63,845 nt of DNA, from positions 1-63,845 of the forward strand of contig JAPOPM010000147.1 of assembly GCA_026712905.1 (NCBI GenBank), in the 5' to 3' direction. Numbering within the stretch: position 1 is the first letter of the stretch; the number at the start of each line of letters is the position of its first letter. A program made the position numbers and the translations under genes. Below, one piece after another: positions 8,510 to 17,520 of this stretch. The notes beneath the pieces were generated by a model that did no database searches, was not told the DNA's origin, and saw nothing but the letters and a program-made list of their open reading frames with translations. Source of the DNA: Deltaproteobacteria bacterium. Its GTDB lineage: Bacteria > Desulfobacterota > Binatia > UBA9968 > JAJDTQ01.

Positions 8510-9331
8510 ATGTACCAGAGCCTCCTTCAGGCCACGGCCGGCTTCTACCTGCTGGCGACCGGCGCATTCATCCTCCACCTGTTCTTTCAGCGGGAGGCGT
8601 TTTCCCGGGCGGGCCAGTGGCTGCTGCTCGCCGGTTTCGTCGGCCATGCGGTAAAGTTCGCCTTCCTTTTTCATGACGCGGGCTTCCCCGCCCTCGCCCA
8701 GACCGCGGCCACGCATTCGTTCTACGGCTGGCTGATGGTGGGGGTCTACCTCACCGTGCAGCTTAAGTACCGGCTTCCCATCCTGGGAGGCTTCGTCGCT
8801 CCGCTGGCGTTTCTCATGTCGCTGCGCTCCATCGCGTTGGGGGAACCCGGTCTGGAGACGCCGCCGGCGCTGTTGACCTACTGGCTGCCGCTGCACGTGA
8901 CGCTGGCGCTGCTGGGGAACGCCGTCTTCGCCCTGGCGTTCGCGGTGAGCGTGGTCTACCTGGTGGTCCGCCGACAGCTCAAGCAGAAGCGCATGACCGG
9001 CCTGAGCCGTACCGTGCCGGCCCTGGAGACCCTGGACCGTCTCAACAAGATCTTCCTGGTGTGGGGCTTCCCGTTCATGACCCTGGGCATCCTCACGGGC
9101 AGCGTGTGGGCGCACGCGCAGTGGGGCAACTTTTGGTCCTGGGATCCGCGCCAGATCACCTCGGCGCTGACCTGGCTGTTGTACGGCATCCTGCTCCACG
9201 GCCGGCTGACAGCGGGCTGGCGCGGGCGCAAGGCGGCGCTCTGGACCATCGCCGGATTCCTCATCGTCCTGGGCTACTTCCTCGGGGGCGACGCCTTCTT
9301 CCTGAGCCGGCACGGAGGCCGCTTTGAGTGA
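8510..9331 (+). CDS. ccsA: CcsA/CcsB-type cytochrome c biogenesis (haem handling) membrane protein
   Basis: A 273-residue polytopic membrane protein with about eight hydrophobic segments and the family motif WGNFWSWDP (residues 204-212), the tryptophan-rich haem-handling segment. Conserved histidines flank it (HLFFQRE near residue 24, PLHVTLALLGN near 127, HGRLTAG near 233). CcsA works with CcsB (ResB) in system II cytochrome c maturation, but in many deltaproteobacteria a homologue sits immediately before hemA, as here, and is also called HemX. The stop overlaps the TTG start of hemA by eight bases, so they are co-translated. The exact role, haem export or control of HemA, is not decided by sequence. 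Confidence 0.85.
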   Translation: MYQSLLQATAGFYLLATGAFILHLFFQREAFSRAGQWLLLAGFVGHAVKFAFLFHDAGFPALAQTAATHSFYGWLMVGVYLTVQLKYRLPILGGFVAPLAFLMSLRSIALGEPGLETPPALLTYWLPLHVTLALLGNAVFALAFAVSVVYLVVRRQLKQKRMTGLSRTVPALETLDRLNKIFLVWGFPFMTLGILTGSVWAHAQWGNFWSWDPRQITSALTWLLYGILLHGRLTAGWRGRKAALWTIAGFLIVLGYFLGGDAFFLSRHGGRFE

Positions 9332-10682
9332 CGCGGCGCACCAGGTCCCGCACCAGATCCTCGTGGTCGGCGTGAATCACCGCACCGCGCCCGTGGAGGT
9401 GCGGGAGCAGCTCGCGTTCCCGGCCAAGCGCGTCGATGGCGCCTTGCAGGACCTGCTGACGCTGCCGTCGGTGGACGAGGGGGTGATCCTGTCCACGTGC
9501 AACCGGGTGGAAGTGGTGGCGGTGGCACGGGACGGCCACGCCGGACTCGTCGAGATCGAGGACTTTCTCAAGAGCCAGCCCGACGTCCACCTGAAGCCTG
9601 CCGAGGACCATCTCTACCACCACGCGCGCAAGAACGCGGTGCGGCATGTCTTCCGCGTGGCCTCCAGCCTCGACTCCATGGTCGTGGGCGAGCCCCAGAT
9701 CCTCGGTCAATTGAAGGAGTACTACGCCATCGCGCAGCAGGCCGGCACCGTCGGCAGCATCCTGCACCGGCTCTTCCATCGTTCCTTCGCCGTGGCCAAG
9801 CGGGTGCGGCAGGACACGGGCATCGCCAACCGGCCGGTGTCCGTGGGCTCGGTGGCGGTGGACCTGGCCCGGCGCATCTTCGACAAACTGGAGGAGAAGA
9901 CCGTCATGGTCATCGGCTCCGGCGCCATGGGCGAAGCGCTGGTGCGCCACCTGGTGGAGAGCGGCGTGCGCAGCCTGATGATCACCAACCGCACCTTCGA
10001 GAAGGCGGTGGAGCTGGCGGACCGCTTCGAGGCCAGCCCCATCCGTTTCGAGGACTACGACCGCTATCTCAGGCTGGCGGACGTGGTCATCGGTTCGGTG
10101 GAGTCGGAGGAGGCTCTGATGACGCGCGACACCGCGGCCGAGGTGCTGCGGGAGCGCAAGCAGGACAACATGTTCCTCATCGACCTCGGCGTGCCGAGGA
10201 ACTTCGACCCGCTCATCAACGACCTGGACAACGTCTACCTCTATCATATCGACGACCTCGCCGACGTGGCGCGGGAAAACCTGCGGGGGCGGGAAAGCGA
10301 GGCGGACAAGGGAGAGGTGATCGTCGACCACGAGGTGGAGGCGTTCCATCGGTGGTTGACGTCCCTGGATCAGGTCCCCACCATCGTGGCGCTCAAGCGG
10401 AGGCTCGAGGAGATCCGCCGGGGCGAGCTCAAGAAATCGCTGGAGTCGAGTCTCAAGGACGTGTCCGAGCGCGAGCGCAAGGCCATCGAGGATCTGACCG
10501 CGGCCATGATCAACAAGATCCTTCACGCCCCCTTGACGCGGCTCAAGCAGCGGCCCCCCGACGACGCGGACTACGACGACGTCGTTCGGGCGCTGTTCGA
10601 CCTGGACGAGGAGCCCGAACGGGGGCTTCCCCCCGAAACGTCATTCCCGCGAAGGCGGGAATCCGGGGGCGGAGAGGGGTAG
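9324..10682 (+). CDS. hemA: Glutamyl-tRNA reductase
   Basis: Catalyses NADPH-dependent reduction of glutamyl-tRNA to glutamate-1-semialdehyde, the first step of C5 haem synthesis. The 452-residue product has VGVNHRTAPVEVRE at the N-terminus, the catalytic cysteine in STCNRVE (about residue 58), SLDSMVVGEPQILGQLK, and the NADPH loop VIGSGAMGEA (about 195-204). The C-terminal dimerisation helices end at RALFDLDEEPE. Start is TTG at 9324 with GGAGG five bases before, inside the end of ccsA. The last 18 or so residues (PETSFPRRRESGGGEG) come from a palindromic repeat that runs into the frame and are not part of the conserved fold. It heads the ccsA-hemA-hemC-hemD-hemB cluster. Confidence 0.96.
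   Translation: MSDAAHQVPHQILVVGVNHRTAPVEVREQLAFPAKRVDGALQDLLTLPSVDEGVILSTCNRVEVVAVARDGHAGLVEIEDFLKSQPDVHLKPAEDHLYHHARKNAVRHVFRVASSLDSMVVGEPQILGQLKEYYAIAQQAGTVGSILHRLFHRSFAVAKRVRQDTGIANRPVSVGSVAVDLARRIFDKLEEKTVMVIGSGAMGEALVRHLVESGVRSLMITNRTFEKAVELADRFEASPIRFEDYDRYLRLADVVIGSVESEEALMTRDTAAEVLRERKQDNMFLIDLGVPRNFDPLINDLDNVYLYHIDDLADVARENLRGRESEADKGEVIVDHEVEAFHRWLTSLDQVPTIVALKRRLEEIRRGELKKSLESSLKDVSERERKAIEDLTAAMINKILHAPLTRLKQRPPDDADYDDVVRALFDLDEEPERGLPPETSFPRRRESGGGEG
10643..10662. repeat. ATTCCCGC palindromic repeat inside the 3' end of hemA
   Basis: ATTCCCGC-GAAG-GCGGGAAT is a perfect 8-bp palindrome with a 4-base centre. It is of the same form as the dRS3-like repeats (ATTCCC...GGGAAT) found dispersed in Neisseria and other proteobacteria. 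It is translated as the SFPRRRES tail of HemA, which shows the element landed just before the original stop codon or replaced it. Confidence 0.75.
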
Positions 10683-10711
10683 CCCGGGCCGAAAGGCATC
10701 CCGACCACGCC

Positions 10712-11662
10712 ATGAACGGATTTCGTATCGGTACCCGGCGCAGCCCGCTGGCCATGGTCCAGGCGGAATGGGTCCAAGGCCGCATTCGCGAGCACCATCC
10801 GCGAACCGCGGTGGAGATCGTGCCCATCCGCACCAGCGGCGACCGCTTCCAGAACGTTCCCATCGAGCAGATCGGCGCCAAGGGCGTGTTCATCAAGGAG
10901 ATCGAGGAGGCGCTTCTGCGCGGGGACGTCGACGTCGCGGTGCACTCCATGAAGGACCTGCCCACGGAGCTTCCCGAGGGGCTGGCCATCGCCGCGGTGC
11001 CGGAACGCGAGAATCCCGCGGACGTGCTGGTGAGCCGGATCGCGGGGAGCCTCGACGCGCTCCCGGCCGGAGCCCGAATCGGCACGGGCAGCCTCCGGCG
11101 GCGCGCGCAATTGCTGTACCACCGCCCGGACCTCACCGTGGTGCCCATCCGGGGCAACGTCGGCACGCGCATCGCCAAGCTCGACCGCGGCGAAGTGGAC
11201 GCCCTGGTGTTGGCGCTGGCCGGGCTCACGCGTCTGGGACGGGCGCACGAAGCCACGCAGTTGCTGCCGTTGGAGACCTGCATGAGTGCCGTGGCCCAGG
11301 GCGCCCTGGGCCTGGAGACGCGCGGCGCCGAGGTGGAGCGCCTGCGCTTCCTGGACCACGCGCCGTCGGCGCTCGAGGTGGCGGCGGAGCGGGCTTTCCT
11401 GGCGCGCCTGGAGGGAGGCTGCCAGGTACCGGTGGGCGCGCGGGCGGTGGTGCGCGGCGACCGGCTCGCGCTCACGGGCATGGTGGCGGAGGTTTCCGGC
11501 AGGCAGGTCTTCACGGGGGAGCTGTCGGGAGCGTCCGCGGACGCCGTCTTGCTGGGGACACGACTGGCGGAGCGGCTGCTGGCGGGAGGGGGGGGAGGCG
11601 GGCTGCGGGGGGGGCGGCGGGGGAGGGGGGCGGGCGCGTGGCTGGGGGGGGCGCGGCGGTGA
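10712..11662 (+). CDS. hemC: Porphobilinogen deaminase (hydroxymethylbilane synthase)
   Basis: Joins four porphobilinogens into hydroxymethylbilane. The 316-residue product starts MNGFRIGTRRSPLAMVQAE and carries the motif DVAVHSMKDLPTELP, RIGTGSLRRRAQL, PIRGNVGTRIAKL, and the dipyrromethane-binding cysteine in RLEGGCQVPVGA (about residue 239). The ATG at 10712 lies 29 bases after hemA. The C-terminus is odd: after LAERLLA the product runs into 25 residues that are almost only Gly, Arg and Ala, encoded by a G-rich tract. The stop overlaps the GTG start of hemD by four bases. A homopolymer sequencing error in this tract cannot be excluded, but the catalytic part is intact. Confidence 0.95.
   Translation: MNGFRIGTRRSPLAMVQAEWVQGRIREHHPRTAVEIVPIRTSGDRFQNVPIEQIGAKGVFIKEIEEALLRGDVDVAVHSMKDLPTELPEGLAIAAVPERENPADVLVSRIAGSLDALPAGARIGTGSLRRRAQLLYHRPDLTVVPIRGNVGTRIAKLDRGEVDALVLALAGLTRLGRAHEATQLLPLETCMSAVAQGALGLETRGAEVERLRFLDHAPSALEVAAERAFLARLEGGCQVPVGARAVVRGDRLALTGMVAEVSGRQVFTGELSGASADAVLLGTRLAERLLAGGGGGGLRGGRRGRGAGAWLGGARR
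11588..11658 (+). repeat. G-rich tract at the hemC/hemD junction
   Basis: At least six runs of four or more G on the plus strand within about 70 bases, including an eight-G and a nine-G run. The tract can in principle form G-quadruplexes in the transcript just before the hemD start. It encodes the low-complexity Gly/Arg tail of HemC. Its homopolymers make this a place where read errors are likely. Confidence 0.6.
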
Positions 11663-12489
11663 GCGGCCCCGCCGTGCCCGGCGCGCCGGTTCCCGCCGCC
11701 GCGCCGCTGTCCGGGCAACGCATCCTCGTCACGCGCCCGCGCGAACAGGCCGGCGCCTTGGTGCGCGGCGCGGAGGCTCTCGGCGCGCGCGCCGTGGTCT
11801 TCCCCACGGTGGAGATCCTGCCGCTCGCGGACAACGCCGCCCTCGACCGGGCCATCCGCGGTCTACCCGAACAGGACTGGGTGGTCTTCACCAGCGCCAA
11901 CGGGGTCCGGCATTTCCTCCCGCGCTGCGAAGCCCTGGGCTGCATGGACAGCCTGCGCCGGCTCTCCATCGCGGCCATCGGTCCGCAGACGGCCCGGCTG
12001 CTGGAGGAGCGCGGCCTTGCGGTGAGCCTCGTGCCGGAGGAGTACCGCGCCGAGGGCATCCTGTCGGCCCTCGGCCCGGAGCGGGTGCGGGCGCGCCGGT
12101 TCCTCCTCGCCCGTGTCGCGGGCGCGCGCGACGTGCTCCCGGAAACCCTGCGCCGCTGGGGCGCGGAAGTCGAGGTGGTGGAAGCCTACCGCAACGAACC
12201 CGTGCGCACGGGCGCCGCGCGCTTGCTGGAAGTCCTCGATCAGGTGGACTGGGTCACCTTCACCAGCCCCAGCACGGTGAACGCCTTCATGGACCTGCTC
12301 GCGGGGGCGAACGCGGTGCTGCCCGCCGCCGTGCGGGTCGCCTGTATCGGTCCCGTCACCGCCGACGCCGCCCGCCACCGCCGCCTGGACGTGAGCGCGG
12401 TAGCGCGGGAATACACTATTCCCGGCCTCGTTCAGGCACTGGTGACGGCCGTGGACAAGCACGTTGATAAACGCCGAGAGACGTTGTAG
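11659..12489 (+). CDS. hemD: Uroporphyrinogen-III synthase
   Basis: Cyclises hydroxymethylbilane to uroporphyrinogen III with inversion of ring D. The 276-residue protein contains [13 protein letters not shown] at the start of the first lobe, [41 protein letters not shown] and the second-lobe segment [13 protein letters not shown], the family's weakly conserved but recognisable pattern. GTG at 11659 overlaps the hemC stop (GTGA). An extended, alanine/proline-rich N-terminal 20 residues precede the conserved part, so a start slightly downstream is possible. It is followed by hemB after 11 bases. Confidence 0.9.
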   Translation: MSGPAVPGAPVPAAAPLSGQRILVTRPREQAGALVRGAEALGARAVVFPTVEILPLADNAALDRAIRGLPEQDWVVFTSANGVRHFLPRCEALGCMDSLRRLSIAAIGPQTARLLEERGLAVSLVPEEYRAEGILSALGPERVRARRFLLARVAGARDVLPETLRRWGAEVEVVEAYRNEPVRTGAARLLEVLDQVDWVTFTSPSTVNAFMDLLAGANAVLPAAVRVACIGPVTADAARHRRLDVSAVAREYTIPGLVQALVTAVDKHVDKRRETL

Positions 12490-12500
12490 GGGAGGCAATC

Positions 12501-13469
12501 ATGGCATTTCCCGTCACCCGACCGAGAAGGCTCCGGCGCACCGCCTTGCTGCGCGACATGGTGCGCGAGACCGCGCTCAGTCCGCGGGACTTCATCTATC
12601 CGCTGTTCGTGTGCCCGGGGCGCGACCAGGTGCAGCCGGTGACGTCCATGCCCGGGGTGTCCCAGCTCTCCGTGGACCGGGCGGCGGCGGAGGCGGAGAA
12701 CGTCTGGCACCTGGGCATTCCGGGCGTGATCCTGTTCGGCATTCCCGAGACCAAGGACGCCGTGGGGTCGGAGGCCTACGCCGATCACGGCGTGGTGCAG
12801 CAGGCGGTGCGGGCCATCAAGGACAGGGTCCCGGACTTGCTGGTGATCACCGACGTGTGCTTGTGCGAATACACCGACCACGGCCATTGCGGCGTCGTCG
12901 ACGCCGGCGAGGTGGACAACGACGAAACCCTCGAGCTGCTGGTCAAGGAGGCCCTGTCCCATACCCGCGCCGGCGCCGACGTGGTGGCCCCGTCGGACAT
13001 GATGGACGGCCGCGTGGGCGCCATCCGCGCCGCGCTCGACGGCGAGGGCTTCGAGAACGTCGTCATCATGGCCTACGCCGCCAAATACGCATCGGGCTTC
13101 TACGGCCCGTTCCGCGAGGCGGCCGAGTCGACGCCCCGGTTTGGCGACCGGCGCTCGTATCAGATGGACCCGGGAAACAGCGACGAGGCGCTCAGGGAGG
13201 TGGAGGCGGACATCGCCGAGGGCGCCGACATCGTCATGGTGAAGCCGGCCCTGGCGTATCTGGACGTGATCTCAAGGGTGAAACAGCGTTTCGGCCATCC
13301 CACCGCGGCCTACAACGTGAGCGGCGAGTACGCCATGATCAAGGCCGCCGCGCAGAACGGCTGGATCGACGAGAGCACGGTGGTGCCCGAGGTCTTGCTG
13401 TCCATCAAGCGCGCCGGCGCCGACCTGATCCTCACCTACTTCGCCAAGGAAATGGCGGCGGGGCTATGA
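12501..13469 (+). CDS. hemB: Delta-aminolevulinic acid dehydratase (porphobilinogen synthase), zinc type
   Basis: Condenses two 5-aminolevulinates to porphobilinogen. The 322-residue protein has the cysteine-rich zinc site [14 protein letters not shown] (about residues 119-132), the first Schiff-base lysine in [15 protein letters not shown] (about 195) and the second in [10 protein letters not shown] (about 248). Presence of all three cysteines indicates a zinc-dependent enzyme rather than the magnesium-only class. The ATG has GGGGAGG before it. It closes the haem cluster; its last six bases overlap the end of a convergent small gene. Confidence 0.96.
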   Translation: MAFPVTRPRRLRRTALLRDMVRETALSPRDFIYPLFVCPGRDQVQPVTSMPGVSQLSVDRAAAEAENVWHLGIPGVILFGIPETKDAVGSEAYADHGVVQQAVRAIKDRVPDLLVITDVCLCEYTDHGHCGVVDAGEVDNDETLELLVKEALSHTRAGADVVAPSDMMDGRVGAIRAALDGEGFENVVIMAYAAKYASGFYGPFREAAESTPRFGDRRSYQMDPGNSDEALREVEADIAEGADIVMVKPALAYLDVISRVKQRFGHPTAAYNVSGEYAMIKAAAQNGWIDESTVVPEVLLSIKRAGADLILTYFAKEMAAGL

Positions 13470-13739
13470 TGCCCGCCCCAGCAGGCGGCGCACTTCGCCG
13501 ACCCGGTTACGCAGGATCTTTTCGCATTCCGGTTCCCGTCCGGAGGTGTGCACCTGCGCTTCGGAAAGCCGGAACAGCAGCACCCGGGCGCCGCGCGCCA
13601 GGCGGATGACGTAGGTGTTGGAGTCGGCGTCGTGGTACGACTCCGTCGCGCTTACGGAGTTATCCTCGGAGCGGATGATGGCGTTGGCCCATGCCTCGAT
13701 GTCGGGCACGGCCGCGTCGCCCACTTGTTCGGCGATCAT
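13464..13739 (-). CDS. Small hypothetical protein
   Basis: A 91-residue soluble protein beginning [22 protein letters not shown], with a beta-rich centre ([19 protein letters not shown]) and a basic C-terminus. No domain recognised. It lies 13 bases behind the cytochrome c' gene on the same strand, so it is probably the last gene of the PAC2-cytochrome unit. It ends convergently against hemB with six bases of overlap. Credible length, codon use and context; function unknown. Confidence 0.6.
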   Translation of the reverse strand: MIAEQVGDAAVPDIEAWANAIIRSEDNSVSATESYHDADSNTYVIRLARGARVLLFRLSEAQVHTSGREPECEKILRNRVGEVRRLLGRAS

Positions 13740-13752
13740 CGGGGCGCGAGCG

Positions 13753-14193
13753 CTAGCTTTTGGGTAAGCGGAACGGGCGGTGGCAGCTTCCGCAGGCGCT
13801 TCTGCCGTAGCCCTTGACCAGTTCGGCCGTGTCCTCGCCCGCGCGCGCCTTGGTCGCGATGCCCTGGGCCAGCATGACGGCGTTCTTGGCGGCCGCCGTG
13901 AACTCGTCCCACTTCTCCCAGATCTCGGGCTTGGCGCGCGAACCCTCCGAGCTTCCCTTGGGGAAGGTCTCCTCGTTGACCTTGGCGAAGGCTTCCGCGA
14001 GCTTGTCGGCGTTGGCCGCCACCCCCGCCGCGTCCGTGGCCTGGCGCATGGCCTTGCTGAACCCGCCGATGTCCTTCATCAGTTGCGTGCGCGCCTCGAT
14101 GACCTTGTCGAACGGTCCGGCCGAGAACGCGTTGGCGCCGATCATGAGAAAGGCTCCCGCCACCAGGGTGTACAACCACCACTGTCTCCGCAT
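13753..14193 (-). CDS. Cytochrome c' (class II c-type cytochrome)
   Basis: A 146-residue periplasmic protein with a signal peptide (RRQWWLYTLVAGAFLMIGANAFSAG, cleavage near residue 25) and a four-helix body. The single haem motif ACGSCH sits close to the C-terminus (about 134-139), which is characteristic of cytochrome c'. Proteins of this class bind NO or other small ligands or shuttle electrons; no specific partner can be assigned. It lies downstream of the PAC2 gene on the same strand with a 12-base gap and is followed by a small unknown gene. Confidence 0.88.
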   Translation of the reverse strand: MRRQWWLYTLVAGAFLMIGANAFSAGPFDKVIEARTQLMKDIGGFSKAMRQATDAAGVAANADKLAEAFAKVNEETFPKGSSEGSRAKPEIWEKWDEFTAAAKNAVMLAQGIATKARAGEDTAELVKGYGRSACGSCHRPFRLPKS

Positions 14194-14205
14194 GGGTTTC
14201 CTCCG

Positions 14206-14991
14206 TTACTGCTCGAACTCGTGTTTCTGAAGCTCCTTGATGAGAGCCGACAGGTTGGGGTCGCTGTTGATCGCGTCGTTCACCTTGTTCTGGAATTCGC
14301 CGGCGGCGCGTTCCAACGGACCGGTGTCGATGCGGATGCCGAGCCACTGGGTCAGGCGCAGCACCAGCGCCAGGGTCCCGCGCGGGTTCGGCGACGGCGC
14401 CAGGTAGTGGGGCAACGCGGCCCACAGGCTCACGTGCGGCATGCCTTCCCGGCGGAACGTGTCGCCCAGGATACCCACGATGCCGGTGGGGCCCTGGTAG
14501 CGCGAGGGAGTGAAGTCCAGCTCCTTCACCAGCGCCGGGTCCGACGAAAACCCGTTCAGGGGCACCGGCTTGGTGTACAGCACCTCGTCGAGAAGCGCCC
14601 CGATGGTGATGACCCTGGCCACTCCCCAGCCGTGCGCAAGCTCCATGATGGTCCGGGTGAACGCTTTCCAGTGGAGGTGCGGCTCGGCGCCGGTGGCGAA
14701 GATGAAGTCCCGCTCCATCTCGTTGCCGGTTCTGTAATAGTGGAAGTCGTACGAGGGCCACTCGATCTCGCGCTGGCCCTCCACCAGTCGTACCTGGGGA
14801 CGGTGAACGGAGAAGTCGTAGTAGTCCTCGGGATCGATCTTGGCCAACTCCGCCGCCAGCAGTTGCTCGACAAGGTAGCGAACCGCCGACGTGGCCGACG
14901 ACCCGGCGTCGCTCCAGCCCGAGAACGACAGGATCAGGAACGGGTGGCGCAGATTGGGCCGGCGGATGTGTGAAATGGCGTCGGACTCCAT
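14206..14991 (-). CDS. PAC2 family protein
   Basis: A 261-residue soluble protein with the PAC2 (proteasome assembly chaperone 2-like) pattern: FSGWSDAGSSATSAVRYL near residue 23, a central VARVITIGALLDEVLYTKPVP, and GPTGIVGIL. Bacterial PAC2 proteins are related to archaeal and actinobacterial ATP-grasp-associated or proteasome-assembly factors, but in species without proteasomes their role is not defined. It is divergent from the DNA polymerase gene, with 153 bases between the starts, and probably co-transcribed with the cytochrome c' gene behind it. Confidence 0.8.
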   Translation of the reverse strand: MESDAISHIRRPNLRHPFLILSFSGWSDAGSSATSAVRYLVEQLLAAELAKIDPEDYYDFSVHRPQVRLVEGQREIEWPSYDFHYYRTGNEMERDFIFATGAEPHLHWKAFTRTIMELAHGWGVARVITIGALLDEVLYTKPVPLNGFSSDPALVKELDFTPSRYQGPTGIVGILGDTFRREGMPHVSLWAALPHYLAPSPNPRGTLALVLRLTQWLGIRIDTGPLERAAGEFQNKVNDAINSDPNLSALIKELQKHEFEQ

Positions 14992-15144
14992 GCGTCCTGT
15001 CTACCACATCTGCCCGACGCAGTACCAGCCGTGCCCGTGGTTCCGGCGAAACGGGGCCGCTCTCCGGTCGCGTTCGCGCCACCGCCCGGATCTGCTGGAA
15101 ACTGGGTGGGGTCCGTGCCATGATTCTCCACCGGCTCCCCCATC

Positions 15145-17364
15145 ATGTGTCCTTCAACCACCGCATACGACCCGGTCCTGTTCGGCCGGGATGCGACTCC
15201 TTCCGTAACGGCGGTGGAACCGGAGGGAAACGGTCACGTCCGAATCTACGTCAGGGAGCCTTCGGTAGTTTCCTCCACCGTGGTGCCGTTCGAGCCGTTC
15301 CTGTGGCTGACCTCCGAGGACAGGCTCGCCGGGTGGAGGGGCGAAAGCCGCATCGAGCCGCTCGCGGGCACCCACAGGTTCCGCCGGCTGGCGTTCTTCC
15401 CGGACATGGACAGCCTGGAATCCGCCCGGGCATGGCTCCTGCGCAAGAGCGGGAAGAGCCAGAACACCCCCGGGCTGCCGTTCCTGTATGTGCGCGACCC
15501 GGTCCGGCAATACCTTCTGGGGTCCGGCACGACCCACTTCAACGGGATGCGCTTCGACCGCCTCTTGCGCATGCAGGTGGACCTCGAGGTGTACCGCACC
15601 CCCGGCTTCGAGTTCCCCAATCCGTTGCGGGACGGCGACCGCATCACGGCCATCGCCATGTCCGACAGCAGCGGCTGGGAGCGGCTGATTTCCGGCCGGG
15701 AACATGACGAGGGGACGATGCTGGCGGAGATGGTCCGGGAAGTGCGCCGGCGCGATCCGGACGTCATCGAAGGGCACAATTTCTTCCGCTTCGATCTCCC
15801 TTACGTCGAGGAGCGCGCCCGGCGGCACGGCGTGAGCCTCACGCTGGGCCGGGACGGCGGCACGCCGCGCCGGCGTTCCGCGCGTTTCCAGGTGGGTGAC
15901 CGCGTGATTCCGTACCGGCACTACGAAATCCACGGACGCCACGTCATCGACACCTGGTTCCTGGCGCAACGCTACAGCCGCGCCGACCGCGCGCTCAAGC
16001 GCAACGGCCTGAAGGACGTGGCGCGTCACTTCGGCGTGGCCGCGCCCGACCGGACGTACATTCACGGCGCCGAGGCGAGTTGGTATTTCGATCACGATCC
16101 GGACACGCTCTTCCGCTACGCGCTCGACGACGTGCGCGAGACCCGCGCCATCTCGGCGGCGCTTTCGCCCGGCTGCTACCTCCAGGCGCGGATCCTGCCG
16201 TGCCGCTACCAGGATACCGCGCTGGTGGACCAGAGTACCGCCATCGACTGGCTCATGCTCCGGGAATACCATGCCCGGCGGCATTCCGTGCCGGTTCCGA
16301 TGACCCCGGTGCCGGTCACCGGAAGGATGGCGGAATCAAGGACCTTGGGCGTGTCTCGACGCGTGCTGCGCTGTGAACTCGGCCCGATTTATGCCGCGGT
16401 CATGCTGCACGGCGGTTGCCGGCCTCGATCGGACGACCTGGAGGTCTTTCCGGCGCTGCTGCGCGGGTTCCGCGACCTGCAAGGAGGCGCGGCGCCGGTG
16501 GCGGACGCCGCACCGGACCAGGACCCCTCCCGCTTCATGGCCACGGCGCGCGCCGAATTCTCGGTGCTGGTGGAGTCGCTGCACGGTTATCTGGCCGCGC
16601 CCGCCGTCCACTTCAACGACCATGAAGCGGCGGACCGTGTGACGCGCGTGGGGGGAGATCACGTGCGGAGCCTGGCGGAAGGCTTCGAGTCGCGCGGCGC
16701 ACGGTTGGTCACGATGGACTCCGACGGCCTCTATCTCGTGCCTCCGGCGGACGTCGTGGACGGTCCCGCCGAAGACGCACTGGTGGGAGCGGTGCTGGCG
16801 GCGGCGCTGCCGTGGAAGGTGGACCTGCCGCTCGGGCGTTATCGGGCGATGTTCTGCTGCGGCGCGGAGGACCACGCGCTGCTCGACCACGAGGGCGGCC
16901 TGTCCTTGAACGGGCCGCGGCTCAACTCGCGCGGCCTCGAGCGGTACCGGCGCCAATGGCTGGAAGAGATGCTCGGGTTGCTCCTGCAAGAGCGGAAGGA
17001 CGAGATTCCGGCGCTGTACGAGCAGTACCGCGAGGCGCTCACGCACCACCGGCTCGACCTGGGGCTGCTGAAGCGCACCGAAACGCTGCGGGAATCCCTG
17101 GACGAGTACCAGATGAAGGTCAAGGGCGGGAAGCAGCATCCCCGCGGCGCCTACGAGGTGGCGCTACGGTCGGAACGCCGTTACCTGGCGGGGGACCAGA
17201 TCTCCTATTACGTCGTGGGCGAAGGCGCCAACGTCATGGTGAACGAGAACTGCCGCTATGTGTCGGAATGGGACCCCGCACGCCCCGACGAGAACGTGGA
17301 ATACTACAAGGCAAGGCTGCGGGACCTCTACGAGCAGTTGCGTCCCTTCTTCACGGAGGAATGA
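15145..17364 (+). CDS. Divergent family-B DNA polymerase (PolB2/Pol II-like) with altered polymerase motifs
   Basis: A 739-residue protein with an intact-looking 3'-5' exonuclease domain: Exo I VDLE (about residue 146), Exo II NFFRFD (about 211), Exo III YALDD (about 324-328). The polymerase part is recognisable but changed. Motif A, normally DxxSLYPS, reads ELGPIYAA (about 409). Motif B, normally KxxxNSxYG, reads SVLVESLHG (about 475). Motif C keeps two aspartates as MDSDG (about 524). This resembles the PolB2 group, first described as inactivated archaeal B-family polymerases, some of which were later reported to be active. It could act in repair or lesion bypass, or only as nuclease or structural factor. 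No accessory replication genes are adjacent. No strong ribosome binding site is visible before the ATG. Confidence 0.82.
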   Translation: MCPSTTAYDPVLFGRDATPSVTAVEPEGNGHVRIYVREPSVVSSTVVPFEPFLWLTSEDRLAGWRGESRIEPLAGTHRFRRLAFFPDMDSLESARAWLLRKSGKSQNTPGLPFLYVRDPVRQYLLGSGTTHFNGMRFDRLLRMQVDLEVYRTPGFEFPNPLRDGDRITAIAMSDSSGWERLISGREHDEGTMLAEMVREVRRRDPDVIEGHNFFRFDLPYVEERARRHGVSLTLGRDGGTPRRRSARFQVGDRVIPYRHYEIHGRHVIDTWFLAQRYSRADRALKRNGLKDVARHFGVAAPDRTYIHGAEASWYFDHDPDTLFRYALDDVRETRAISAALSPGCYLQARILPCRYQDTALVDQSTAIDWLMLREYHARRHSVPVPMTPVPVTGRMAESRTLGVSRRVLRCELGPIYAAVMLHGGCRPRSDDLEVFPALLRGFRDLQGGAAPVADAAPDQDPSRFMATARAEFSVLVESLHGYLAAPAVHFNDHEAADRVTRVGGDHVRSLAEGFESRGARLVTMDSDGLYLVPPADVVDGPAEDALVGAVLAAALPWKVDLPLGRYRAMFCCGAEDHALLDHEGGLSLNGPRLNSRGLERYRRQWLEEMLGLLLQERKDEIPALYEQYREALTHHRLDLGLLKRTETLRESLDEYQMKVKGGKQHPRGAYEVALRSERRYLAGDQISYYVVGEGANVMVNENCRYVSEWDPARPDENVEYYKARLRDLYEQLRPFFTEE

Positions 17365-17431
17365 GTCGAACCGGGCGGTACCGCACCAATCCGGACGGCC
17401 GGGATCGACGCGGCGCCTCGGGCTATTTTCG

Positions 17432-17461
17432 TTGACGATTCGGCCCGGTAGGGCCTATAAT
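17432..17461 (+). promoter_or_regulatory. Strong sigma-70-type promoter
   Basis: TTGACG (17432-17437) and a perfect TATAAT (17456-17461) separated by 18 bases, about 60 bases upstream of the PuuD-like gene. The spacer contains the small inverted repeat GGCCC-GGTA-GGGCC, which may be an operator or part of a terminator for the polymerase gene. Confidence 0.65.
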
Positions 17462-17520
17462 AGGCAACGGTTCATTCTTCCACGAAGCGATAACGAGAAC
17501 CAACAAACAGGAGGTGCTTG

